A DNA stretch of 64,000 nt from Cliona cf. orientalis (taxonomy: Eukaryota > Porifera > Demospongiae > Clionaida > Clionaidae): contig OZ005695.1 of assembly GCA_963930775.1 (NCBI GenBank), positions 8,990,001 to 9,054,000 on the forward strand, in the 5' to 3' direction. The notes beneath the pieces are model-generated. The model made no database searches, was not told the origin of the DNA, and saw nothing but the letters and a program-made list of their open reading frames with translations. Positions 28,268-39,186 of the stretch are shown here, in pieces. Numbering within the stretch: position 1 is the first letter of the stretch; each line of letters opens with the position of its first letter. Position numbers and translations under genes: made by a program.

Positions 28268-29559
28268 CCTCCCTCCCTCCAACGCTACCTCCGTTTCAAA
28301 GTCCATATTCAATATCCTGTCAGCTTCATCCATCACTAAATATCTCAGTGATCGAAGGCTGAAACCCTTCGTATTCTCCAAGTGGTCCACTAGTCGACCT
28401 GGAGTAGCTAAAATAAAAGAAAAACTGCTTAAAAACAAACTCATGACACACCGTGCATACATAAAATTTTCTCCAGATGATCAGGCAGTAAAAAAAAACT
28501 CCAACAGAAACACATACACTACATGTACATGTAAGTGGACTAGGACAACTCACCTATTACAATGTGCGGCTTTTTGGCGAGTGCAAGCGACTGAGTCATC
28601 ATGTCGACTCCGCCCACCACCACGGCACACTTCACCCCAATCCCACCACCGAGAGCTTCGAACTGCTCCGAGATTTGAAATGCAAGCTCCCTGTGTAAGG
28701 AAGGAGGTTTCAATCCCTCAACTTATTATATACCCGCACATCTCTATACAGTAGGCAACTATTCACAACTTTCACTTAAAGATTACCATATAGCCGGAAA
28801 TATTGGCGGGAATTACATTTGGTGGTTGAGCACAAAATCGCTATTGAAAGAATATTAGTGGATTGAAATTTGGCGGTTCGGTACGGGATCGATCGATCGC
28901 CATACACTTATATGCGAGTAGGAAATTTTGGCGGATTTTAATTTGCCAGTTGTGATATAGACCACCAAACCGCCAAATTTTTTGGCTATACAGTAGTTTA
29001 ATTTCAGCACTAATTGATGATGGATATCTCACCTGGTTGGCGTCAGTATCAGTGCGAACAGTCTTGACGGCGTCTCCAAAAGTGCTTGTAAAATGGGCAG
29101 AGCAAATGCTCCAGTCTTTCCGGAGCCGGTCTCTGCTAGGCCAATGATGTCACGACCTGCAACAACCAGAGAGCAAATCCATTCAATGTGGTACTTGATC
29201 CCTTGAATAATTACTATACTTATGGCAGCATTCTTAAAGTATGTACATGTACCTTGAAATGCAACTGGAAGAGCCTCCTTCTGTATTGGAGTGGGTGTGG
29301 CCCATTTCATTGCCTCACAAGCCTCACATAGCACATCCACAACACCCTACGTCAAACATACACAGACAGTGACACACAATGTACTATCATGACTATAGAC
29401 GCACAGATGCACCCCATTACATGTTCGTGTACAATTTTCAGCTGTTCTAATTATTCTGATCTGATTGTATTTGATATAAAACATACATCAAATGCATACC
29501 AGTGATTTAAACGTGTCTTCATCACCAGACTGAGCGTCATTCACGACAGCAGTAGCCAT
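26645..29559 (-). CDS. DDX47: DEAD-box RNA helicase DDX47 (yeast Rrp3 orthologue)
   Basis: Ten minus-strand exons encode 445 residues (human 455): 29500-29559, 29253-29346, 29033-29156, 28554-28690, 28289-28407, 28004-28192, 27853-27935, 27407-27679, 26958-27087 and 26645-26773. All helicase motifs are present in order: the Q motif ([17 protein letters not shown]), Walker [44 protein letters not shown] and [15 protein letters not shown]. The basic tail [11 protein letters not shown] is a likely nuclear or nucleolar signal. The protein family works in 18S rRNA processing in the nucleolus. Introns host two MITEs. The start codon lies 216 bp from that of the divergent SNX29. Confidence 0.97.
27223..27385. 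mobile_element. 163-bp TA-flanked MITE, relative of the EXOC7 intron element
   Basis: It begins CTTAATCTAATAC after TA and ends before TA with TTGTATTCAATTAAC. It is similar throughout, in inverted orientation, to the element at 19561-19719; both share the motif GAATTCATAAAAATTAATG or its complement. It is a second, diverged copy of the same family. Confidence 0.75.
28786..28993. mobile_element. About 208-bp TA-flanked MITE in a DDX47 intron
   Basis: The ends CCATATAGCCGGAAATATTG and, on the opposite strand, CTGTATAGCCAAAAAATTTG are imperfect inverted repeats flanked by TA. The interior repeats TTGGCGG-type motifs. It is non-coding. Confidence 0.65.
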
Positions 29560-29775
29560 TCAGCCTACAAATTTTTGTCAGTTTTGCCTTCGAACACTCC
29601 ACGTGGGTAAGACCATAGATAAGACACACTCTCTATGATCTATGATTATACGGACGTGTACGGACTAGTACACGGACGTTTTGTCATGTGACAGTACTGC
29701 TCCGCTCGAACAAAAGGGGCCAGAGGTGATAGCTAGCCAGAGAGAGAAAAGCTTCCCGCAGTCCTTTAAGCAAGA
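29560..29775. promoter_or_regulatory. Bidirectional promoter interval, DDX47/SNX29
   Basis: This 216-bp spacer between divergent start codons contains GGACGTGTACGG..TACACGGACG, an ACGGACGT-rich partial palindrome near 29650-29680. No TATA box is seen. Confidence 0.6.
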
Positions 29776-32700
29776 ATGGAGGAGGGAGGAATGGACGCAG
29801 CAGTTCGTAAAAACCTCCTGGATCGACTCTTGAACGCAGTAAAACAGGTACTCGAACGTGATAATGAAAAAGGGGGTGGAGTGTTTGCTGACTCAGCAGA
29901 TTATGCACCTATCAATGTCAAGCCCCACTACCCCCCATAGGGGCGAGGGTGGGGGTAGGGTGGGGATTTGACACCCGAGAAGTTCAAAGTCTCCGCCCCC
30001 TGGGCCAAAATTACAGGAAAATCCCCCTATTAATCAAGGTCTATAGGAGCTGTGTATTGACTTTGCCTTGCGCAATAATAAATGGTGTATTAATGCACAT
30101 GTGCAATAATTGCACACTAAGCATGATCAAATGCCCCTCCCATCCCCTACTGGGTCAAATCCCCCACCCTTTAGGCCGAAATTTGCGTCAATGGACTTTG
30201 TAATGCCCGACCCTCGCCCCTATGGGGGGTAGTGGGGCTTGACATTGATAGGCGCATTACCTCTATACAATAATACACAATGTGGTGTGAAGCACAAAAG
30301 AAGTAATTAGCGTTCATGCATATTTCTTTTTAACAGGTGCAGGTTCATTTTGGTGCTAAGCATGAGATAGCAACAGAAGTGGACCTGAGGTAAAGTTGAC
30401 AAGACAGTCTTTTGTGTAGCTCCACATTTCATGGTCAGAAACTGCAAACCCTTGCTTCAAAACAATTCACTACCATTAGTTTTATTCTCATGCATGTATA
30501 TACCGATAGTGTCCCGTGTGCTTAAACATACATCGTGATTTTGGCCCGCATGGGCATTTACCCGGGACATAATTTCCGTATGTTTGTATAGAAGCTGCTA
30601 TATTGATCCCCTTGAAATGAGGTACATGGGTGCTTACCCGGGAGTGGGCGCTTGCCCGGGACACTATGGTACATCAAATTTATCAATCCTAAACCTATAG
30701 GCCTAAGAGGTAAGCATCCCATTGCCTGCTCAGGCAAACCTCATCCCAGCAAAAGGCAGGGCCACTTGCATGTAGCTACCTAGCCTTGAGACATGCACTA
30801 CATTTGTTTTCGTTGTTTAATTATACACATGTACACATTGCTCTTAATATAGAGTGTCGGCTCTGTGTGTGGAGTGGGAGACAGCCCTCCTTCACGGTTT
30901 CAAAAAACAAAAGGGGGCCAGACGACTGGGAAAATCCGAGCCTCCCCCCTCGCTGTGGCCCCTCGCCAAACTCTGTCTCAGCTCCGACGAGGTGCAGCGG
31001 TTCGTCCAACTCGGTTGTGTGACCACCGATATCGGACGAGGGAGGGCGTGGCTTCGGTCGGCCATCAATGAGAGAACGCTGGAGAACTATTTGCACACCA
31101 TTTGTGCTGAAGAGGCACAACTGAGGTGAACATTTATATATAATAATATGTAGACCTGCACTTGTATACATACATGTATTTAGCACTGTTTGCATATCGT
31201 TGGTACCAGGTGTTTTCATAACAAGAATGTTTTCGTCTTGTGGGATTGAAATGTATACAAAATCATTGCTAGGGCTCTCAAGCTCGAGTAGATAGGCTTT
31301 CAAGGCTATGTACATGTAGATACTTAAGGAATCTGTGATAGTTGCTAAGACTGTATGATATGCATTCCATGGCCTTTCCTATAGACTATAGACATGCACG
31401 TACACGTACATTAATTTTCATCCATCTCCCCCCCCCCCCTTCTCTCTCTCTTCTCTTTCTCTCGATCTCACTCAAATGCACACTTAGGACGTACTATGAC
31501 TCCCATGCCTTCATCCTGGACCCAGAGTGCAGTAGCATGCTTCCCAACATGGCCGCTGGTCTTGGCTCCATCATATTCGCCATACCCATCGACGAGGACT
31601 ACCTAAATTCCGCCTCCAGATCAGTCGACGTCCCAGCGCCGGCCGTGACTCCGCCCGTCGTGGGGCAAACATCCCTCCCTGTCCCCCGCACCTCCCTGGG
31701 GGGCCCCCCCTCGACGGGAATTTTTGATCCGAACAGCACCACAAGGGGGGCTCGTGCTCCTCGTATAGTGGACAACGATGACGATGATGTAGTGGCCATT
31801 TCTGCAAATGCACCGAAAGAGAAGAAGAAAAAACGCAAGAAGAGGTCGCCCTACATGTCACCGCGTTCTACAAGTCCTTTGATGCCGGTGAGAGCGACCA
31901 CGCCCACTGACCTCCGTGACCCTGAGCAGAACCACACCCCTCATCAGTTAGGTGATGAAGTAGAGTTAGAGAGAGAGGCAGAGATTGGCGGAGCAAGTAG
32001 GCTAGACATAGTGGGAGGAGCTGGAGGCGTGGCTTCAAACTTGGTTGAGAGTCACTCGTCCTCCTCTAGCCGGCTTAGTCTCAATTCCACTAACGAAGAG
32101 GGGCAGGCCCCTCCTACTTTTGTTGCCTTGGATACGATGACAGTGTCACATGACAATGTAACAGAAGCCCAGGCTGCAGCAGACTCTATGGCATTTCTAC
32201 TCTCAGCAACAGGTAGCCACTTTGGAGGGATGGGTGTGGCTGGAGGCGTGGTTTCACCACAACCCCCCTCTAGGGACAGTGGGGGGATGTCCCTGGAGGA
32301 AATGAGGGAGGCCATGCTGGCACTGGTCAAGGCTAAGGACAGTCTAGAAGAGAGAAACAAGTAAGTGTCAAGTTTTGTTTTTTTTTCACTGTGGTATATA
32401 ACTATTATAGTCTTAATTCTATGGAATATTTTCATTGTAATAGGCTGTATTCCCAGGTTATCAATGTTGATGTACTCCCTCTCATGCACACACCCAACAC
32501 ACACTCACTCACCCACACAGGGAGCTGGAGAGCCAAGTCTCAGAGCTGAGTTCAAGCCGAGCTGAGCTCCTTTCCGAACTAGAAAAGTGTCAGTCAGAGA
32601 TGAAGGTGTCTCAGGAGACTCACTCCAACCAGCTGCAGGCGCTGGAGAGAGAGAACGACCTTCTCAGAGACCAGCTGAAGAAGTACGTAGGCATGGTCCA

Positions 32701-35631
32701 GGCACAGAGGAGAGAGAGCTCTGCCAAGACTACGGAGGGGGCAGCGCAAATGGCTCTCAGTAGCTCAGGTAAATGACCAATTATTAGTCATAGATATTTG
32801 TAAACCAGTATGTGTTTTATATAATTATGCTTCTCTGTGTAGCATGTTCATTTCAGGCGTATGTACATGTACATGTACATTATACATACATGTACATACA
32901 TGTATGTGAACAGCTGGTGTCATGTAGTGTCAATGTTCATATAGAATGTGAGAAGGGGCTTCGCAACTACAGTTATCCACTGCAGTGACTGTTGTTTTGA
33001 CATTATCTTCCTTTCTCCCTGCCAGGTATACACAGTTCTGCAGGCACAGGTGTTGAGAGTGGCTTGCTGGGAGCGAGTGCCGGCAGCTCGGCGGAGGGAG
33101 GGGAGAGTAGGTCTCCACAGAGACAGGCGTCTCTCGAACAAAGACTCTCGGAGGTAAGTCCCTACAATTATACGGTCATTAGTTTTACTAATTTTCCAAG
33201 AACACCACCACTGTAATTCCTTGTAATTTCTTACATTATTATGAACTCACATGGTCATTGATTTTTGCTATTTCCAGTACTCACTCACTTGTACTTCCAT
33301 GAATTAACTTTTTGTGGTGATGCAAAATTAATAGTACATTTTGATTAATCTACCATCCCTAATTCTCTCAGAGTACTTTTGCCTTTTTTGCATTAAGTAT
33401 TCACTCACTTGTACTTCCACGAATTAACTTTTTGTGGTGATGCAAAAATTAATAGTCCCTAATTAGTTCTCAAAGAGTAGTTTTGCCTTTTTTGCATTAA
33501 TTATCTCATAAGTCAAATTTCATACTTACAAATATGCATGAATAGACGAGTCCCTAGAACGGGTGGTGCTGTGGTTAAACCTCAAAGGATGTTTACGGTT
33601 TTATATGTAAAAGAAATGTACAGGGCTCCTTAAGAGTAGAGCTACTCTACCCTACCACTCCAAGGTGGCTTCCCAGCTGATGAAAGTATTCCCAAATTTG
33701 TTATAATAAAAAATTTAATATACCCGATTGTTGCACAGATGGCTGAGATGTATGGTGAGGTTATGGAGCTGAACGAGAGACTCCATAAAGACATTGCCAC
33801 CAAGGACAAGAGTATCGAGTTGATGACGGCTCGTCTACGCAAAGCCGGCCTAGAGGTCAGAGTTCATATTACTAGTTATAGGATACATGCCATCTATCAA
33901 ATTTATGTTACATAGCAAGACCTGCAACCACTTTTCATACTGAAAATTCTAAGCAGCAAATTTTATGATAGTACATTTCCCTTATTATTAATAGTTATTA
34001 TCATTATTCAGGCATCACCGATTTCCCCTAGCCGAAGACAGTCAAATGCTACAGACCAGAGAAAGTAAGTCAGTCACCATTGTAGCCTTGTGCCGAGGCT
34101 CTTAGGAAGCACAAGGCTGTCACCTTTGATTTTTGATATCAAAATGTTTTTAATTTTATCTCAGGCTTGACGTGTGGATCCCGTCCGCCATTAAGAAGGG
34201 AAAGGGACCGGAGTCACACCACGTCTACCAGGTACATACAATAGTCTCACAAAAGAGGGCCCACTGTGACTGTTTGCCCACCCCCCAGCTTTGCCTCAAT
34301 ATCCTGCTAAGGTCTAAGACTTTCTTAAAATTAATGAGTGCTCACCTATCCCAAGCATTCCTAATAGGGCTGATATTCACAATCTAGTTAGCCCGAGGAT
34401 GTGGTGAGAGTAGTCTGTACACACTACAAGCTGCAAATTACTCTGGTGCAGCATTATTTGACCATTTTGCACGCTTTCTAGCACAGTATTGATACCTTGA
34501 ATGTCCCCTCTCCCCCCCCCCCCTTAGAGCCTTATGTACGATATATATATATTATACATGTATCACCGATGAATGTCCTAACCTGTGTACATGTAGGTAT
34601 TCATTCGCGTGAAGACGGAGGAGTGGAATGTGTATCGACGATATGCCGAGTTCAGAGAGTTCCACCAACAGATTCAGAGATACCTGCCCAACGCTAGCAC
34701 CTTCAACTTCCCTCCAAAGAAAACTGTAGGGAGAAAGGTATTCTGTACATGTGTGTATGTGTGCACATCTAAGCTATAATGGTATTATCATCTTTTTCAT
34801 AATATTATGTGAAGCTAAATTTTTCTTTTTTACTTTGTATATAGTCCTGTATCACTGTAGCTGTAGAGGCATTAATTTTTATAGGTGGAACGTTTTCGTG
34901 ACTGCCAAGTCAACCATGAAAATAACAAAAATCAGCACCCCACTAAAATTACCCACTAGTTACCAAGGTCTAGATCTCTGATAATTATTATTGACTCGTC
35001 ATAACTAATCATAATAATATTATTTTTCTTGCTCCATTATTTTCCCTACAGAGTAGTCAAGTGGTAGAGGAACGTCGCCAGCGACTGCAGGAGTACTTGA
35101 GGTACATCTTCAAGCTTTGTTCGACTCAGGCCCTCATTCCGAGCGCCAAGGCTAAAGAGAAGAGCACTGCACAGCAGGTACAGCCCATCTTCCCTCTCAG
35201 CATCACCAAGGCTAAGCTCATCGACCTCTTCCCTTTCTTTAAGTGAGTTTTTGAAACATGTTAGTGTATAATTATTGCAAGTGAGTGAGTGGGTGGATAG
35301 GTATAGCTGAGTATACATGTATGTGCATAATATTTTTGAGTTTGTGATCCAAATACATGCCACAATAATTAATAATTATTAATTACCACATTGTACAATG
35401 TTATAGGTAGCTAATGTATTTTTGTCAACATGCAAGCATTAGATTTTCGGCCCATACATGCATAAATAATATAGCTACATGACTCAAGCAATTACTGTAC
35501 GTGTATGTTAGAGATTCCACCATAAAACTGCTTCAAGCCTCTTCTTGTGCTCTTCTCCTTGCAGGGAGGACTCTGTATCTGAGGTCAACTCTCATCACCC
35601 ATCCCCAAATCACACATACAGTGGACTCTAG
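29776..35631 (+). CDS. SNX29: Sorting nexin 29 (RUN, coiled coil, PX)
   Basis: Twelve exons encode 760 residues (human 813): 29776-29847, 30337-30389, 30853-31125, 31488-32360, 32521-32768, 33026-33153, 33739-33855, 34012-34064, 34165-34231, 34597-34737, 35052-35242 and 35565-35631. The RUN domain (about residues 1-195) has LLDRLLNAVKQ, DIGRGRAWLRSAINE and SSMLPNMAAGLGSIIFAI, as in human SNX29. A low-complexity acidic/basic linker follows, with a KEKKKKRKKR stretch. A coiled coil (about 410-590) contains ERENDLLRDQLKKYVG. The PX domain (about 606-710) contains WNVYRRYAEFREFHQQ and FPPKKTVGRK, residues typical of phosphoinositide-binding PX folds. Endosomal membrane sorting is inferred from family. 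Fragments of its exons 4, 6-8 and 10-12 recur downstream as relics. Confidence 0.94.
29904..30256. mobile_element. 353-bp MITE with 3-bp TTA target duplication in SNX29 intron 1
   Basis: Inverted repeats of about 45 bp (starting TGCACCTATCAATGTCAAGC) bound a G/C-run-rich, non-coding interior. TTA flanks both ends (29901-29903 and 30257-30259), matching the TWA target choice of PIF/Harbinger transposases. The two arms are almost identical, which suggests a recent insertion. The superfamily assignment is inference. Confidence 0.8.
30506..30667. mobile_element. About 162-bp inverted-repeat element in SNX29 intron 2
   Basis: ATAGTGTCCCG at the left end and CGGGACACTAT at the right are perfect inverted repeats. 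The interior contains further CCCGGGACA / TTACCCGGG motifs. It is a non-coding MITE-like sequence. Confidence 0.65.
33281..33520. repeat. Two-copy tandem repeat, period 120 bp, in SNX29 intron 6
   Basis: Each unit starts TCACTCACTTGTACTTCCA and contains AATTAACTTTTTGTGGTGATG and TTTTGCCTTTTTTGCATTAA. Copies start at 33281 and 33401. The same two-unit structure appears inverted at about 36660-36910 inside the duplicated SNX29 segment, so the tandem repeat predates that duplication. Confidence 0.8.
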
Positions 35632-36087
35632 CTGCTGCTGGTTAATTAATGTTTATCTGTGTTTTAAGTTTGGTGTTGTTTCAGCTTGGGTTATTGTGTA
35701 ATTTGTCAAAAACTGTCTGAGAAACAATAATAATAATATTATAACATTGACGTTGATGTGTAAGCTATGCATTAGTAAACACAGACCCCAAAACATGCTA
35801 CCATTGCCACTACTAACCAATTATTAGAAAAGAAAGTCGCCCAACTGTGACCTTTATTTTATGTATACTAGCTATAGATTTGATGCATGCAAAAACTAAC
35901 CTTGGCATGGAACAAATTTTGACATTGCTGTAAAGTTTGCCATAATAATCTTCTATGACATATACTGTGGACAGAAACACCTGCAGGATAATCATTTTGC
36001 CAATAAGAGGAAAAAATGGCGTAAATTTCCAGGCTTATTTGGGAGACAAAAAATTAACAAAATAGTTGTGTGAGGCGCGCGTGTGGT

Positions 36088-36126
36088 CGCTGGTCTTGGT
36101 TCCATCATATTCGCCATACCCATCAA
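36088..36126 (+). pseudogene. SNX29 exon 4 fragment
   Basis: GTCGCTGGTCTTGGTTCCAT and the following bases match SNX29 exon 4 near 31552-31590 with a few substitutions, in the same orientation. The fragment is about 39 bp and ends abruptly. It abuts the inverted exon 8-6 relic, so the region is a patchwork. Confidence 0.8.
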
Positions 36127-36136
36127 TAGTGATATA

Positions 36137-37060
36137 TAGCCTTGTGCTTCCCAAGAGCCAGGGCACGGGGCTACAATGGTGACTGACTTACTTTCTCTGG
36201 TCTGTAGCATTTGACTGTCTTCAGCTAGGAGAAATCGGCGATGCCTGAATAATAATTATTATTGATAAATAGGTACTATTATAAAATTTGCTGCTTGGAA
36301 TTTTGAGTATGGAAAGTGGTTGCAGGTCTTACTATGTTACAAAAATTTTGACAGATGGCATGTATCCTATAACTAGTAATGTGAACTCTGACCTCTAGGC
36401 CGGCTTTGTGTAGATGAGCCGTCATCGACTCGATACTCTTGTCTTTGGTAGCAATGTCTTTATGGAGTCTCTCATTCAGCTCCATAACCTCACCATACAT
36501 CTCAGCCATCTGTGTAATATTATAACAATAAATTTGGGAATACTTTCATCAGCTAAGGAGCGCTGCACATTTCTTTTACATAATATAAACCACAAACTTC
36601 CTTTGATGTTTAACCACAGCACCACCCGTTCTAGGGACTTGTCTGTTCATGCATATTTGCAAGTATGAAATTTGACTTATGAGATAAATAATGCAAAAAA
36701 GGCAAAATTACTCTTTTTGAACTAATTAGGGACTATTTTGTATCACCACAAAAAGTTAATTCGTGAAAGTACAAGTGAGTGACCACTTAATGCAAAAAAG
36801 GCAAAAGTACTCAGAGAGAATTAGGGATGGTAGATTAATCAAAATGTACTATTAATTTTTAATCACCACAAAAAGTTAATTCGCGGAAGTACAAGTGAGT
36901 GAGTACTCAAAAATTAATAACAAATGATCATGTGAGTTCATAATAATGTACTGAATTACAGTAGTGGTGTTCTTGGAAAATTAGTAAGCAGGGACTTACC
37001 TCTGATTGAGAGTATTTGTTTGAGAGATCCCCTGTCTCTGTGGATAAGGTGCATTTTTGT
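36137..37060 (-). pseudogene. Inverted copy of SNX29 exons 6 (part), 7 and 8 with their introns
   Basis: The minus strand of this segment matches SNX29 from about 33105 to 34118. The exon 7 copy (36393-36509) is a full 117 nt, open, and keeps both splice sites. The exon 8 copy (36192-36244) keeps its splice sites but has an in-frame TGA where SNX29 has CGA. The exon 6 copy (ending at about 37000) is diverged. The stop codon and orientation make it a non-functional relic. It still forms a roughly 900-bp inverted repeat with the parent gene. Confidence 0.85.
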
Positions 37061-37705
37061 GGTGATGGAGGGTTTTTGGGGGCTGGCTTCATGTCCCTGT
37101 GGTTTGGACCCTTCACTCAAAGAGTTCCTCAAATAGGATGTATTTACAATGGGCATGCACACATGTTAACCAGTTGTAGCGAGCCCTTATGCAACTGGAC
37201 AACATATGCTATGTATGGACATGTATGTAATATTATGTGCTTATTAGAGCATATTGTGGGGGTATAATGTGTACATACATACGTAACTGCAGACATACAT
37301 CCTCTATGCACATGCAGCATCATACCCACCCCACATGTGCATGTGATAATTACTATGTAGTCATCATCAACAACATAATATTATTATTATGTGCTCGTGC
37401 ACTTATCATAGTGTCCCTTTCTTATCAGCATCATAGCAAAAAATATCTATGCTACATACATTATCATCAAGGACTTATGTATAGACTTCTGCATGTGTGT
37501 ATGTTAGTTTTGGGGGGGGGGGGGGGGGGTATAGTTTCATCCCTCAGTCATGACAGCTCTTCCAGTCCCTCCCTTTCCCTCTTGATATGAATTTTCTTTG
37601 TTAGTGAATTGAAGTGGGTATTATAGGATACTCCAGCAGTCTGCATGGAGCTGTTGGCCAAAAGATAGCTATATTATAATATAGCTCTCCAACCACACTC
37701 CGGCT

Positions 37706-37782
37706 AACAGATTCGGAGATACCTGCCCAACGCTAGCACCTTAAGCTTCAACTTCCCTCCAAAGAAAACTGTCGGGAGGAAG
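37706..37782 (+). pseudogene. SNX29 exon 10 fragment (first copy)
   Basis: This matches the 3' half of the SNX29 PX-domain exon from AACAGATTC to the exon end, including the GTATTC donor and about 230 bp of the following intron. A 6-bp insertion (AAGCTT) is present. The upstream acceptor and 5' half are missing. Confidence 0.85.
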
Positions 37783-38164
37783 GTATTCTGTACATGTGTG
37801 CGTATGCACATCTAAGGGATAGTAGTATTATCTTTTTCACATGCGACGCTAAAATTTTATTTTTTTGCTTTGTAGTCTTGATATCTGTATCACTGTAGAT
37901 GTAGAGGCATTAATTTTCATGGGTAGAAAGTTTTCATGACTGCCAATTAAGTCAACCATGGAAATGACGAAAATCAGCACTCTACTAAAATTACCTATAT
38001 ACTAGTCTAGATCTATTATAAAACTAAAAGCTTTGCATTGTACTCTACCAAATTGCCAAACATTTCAAAAATTATGAATTTTCTATAGCTCATGTAACAT
38101 ATTTTTTCAAGATTCAGGGGGCTAAGTCAACATTTGTGGGTTAGCCCACTTTGCTTCTGAGCTC

Positions 38165-38400
38165 TTCTTAATAATTAATGTAGGCTGCAATTAGCAGAAT
38201 GATATGCATGGCATCTGCTTTCAAACTTATCCCTATGTAGTGGCACATGTGCAAGGGGTACATTAATCATTCTGTGTGTGTATCTGTTACCATGCTAGCT
38301 GCTACATGGTTGAAATAAGGTGCCTTTACTTCTTGTATAGCAGTCTATAACTTTCATGAAGTTCAAGTCAAGTCAGTCGTGAAATAAGTATGATCAAAAC
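38165..38400. repeat. Dispersed repeat, copy 1
   Basis: The block starts TAGGCTGCAATTAGCAGAAT and continues through GCACATGTGCAAGGGGTAC and ACTTTCATGAAGTTC. Related copies lie at about 47992-48230 and 49289-49530, with a longer inverted-repeat-bounded member at 49627-50205. The copies precede receptor-like genes A and B. Confidence 0.7.
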
Positions 38401-39022
38401 TAAATTATTTTCTCCCCTAATGCCATAACTAATTGATTTGATAAAGAGGTAGACTTCCTACTACTCAAATTATCAATAATTCAGTAATAAAGAAAATGCT
38501 CCATTTCGATAATTCACAGGAATGTGACAATTTGTCCATTTCAGTAAATTGCTTATTAATTATTATTGAGCTGATGTGATTTCTTTGCTCCTCTATTTCC
38601 GGAACACTCCTCATTAATATGGTGCCTCCGTACCTGCCATCTTGTATAATTATTTCACAACTGATTTGACTCGATAAACGTTAGACTTTTGCATTCCCAT
38701 GAATTATTGATGTCAATGAAGCATCCTAATTCTTAATAATCATTATCAAATTGATAACGGGAATTTCTACCTCTTTGTTAGTTAATGTTTGGTGTGCAGT
38801 ATGCCCATACAGAGAGAGTAAGGTAGCCACTACTTCCTGGAATTAGTCTAGTCACATTAGTGGGAAAGAAGGCATTCCTACATTTTTCTGGAAAATTAGT
38901 CAGTTCATTATGTCACGATAACCCTTCCATAAAAGCAGTTATTAATGCAATATTATTATTCTACAGTATAGAATTGTGCAAGTTGCATTACATAAACTGA
39001 GCAAATCGGCCATACAATTGAT

Positions 39023-39029
39023 TATAAAA
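39023..39029 (+). promoter_or_regulatory. TATA box of gene A
   Basis: TATAAAA lies 164 bp upstream of the gene A start codon. The sequence from here to the ATG is nearly identical to the same region of gene B, including the shared GTGAGTAGCTGCTAGGCTAA. That conservation supports a real core promoter with a 5' UTR of roughly 130 nt. Confidence 0.6.
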
Positions 39030-39186
39030 GTGAGTAGCTGCTAGGCTAAGAGTCAGAGCAGCTGGAATCATCCAACCACTGAGCAGTCAATCATCACGCT
39101 AAAACTTTCCTAATACACCAAAATTCTTCAGCAGCATACAGCAGAACAACAGGCATCAATCCAAAACCTGTCTCAAGCAAGACAGC

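Larger units (their letters stand above)
35632..39186. other. Spacer between SNX29 and gene A, built largely of relics
   Basis: This 3.5-kb stretch holds the SNX29 3' UTR, decayed copies of SNX29 exons 4, 6-8 and 10 (listed separately), an 18-base G run (37512-37529) and a copy of a dispersed repeat (about 38165-38400). It ends with the promoter of gene A. I see no intact gene. Confidence 0.65.

Noticed and set aside
33281..33520. CRISPR-like repeat
   Set aside because: There are only two 120-bp units and no short repeat/unique spacer structure, in an intron of an animal gene.
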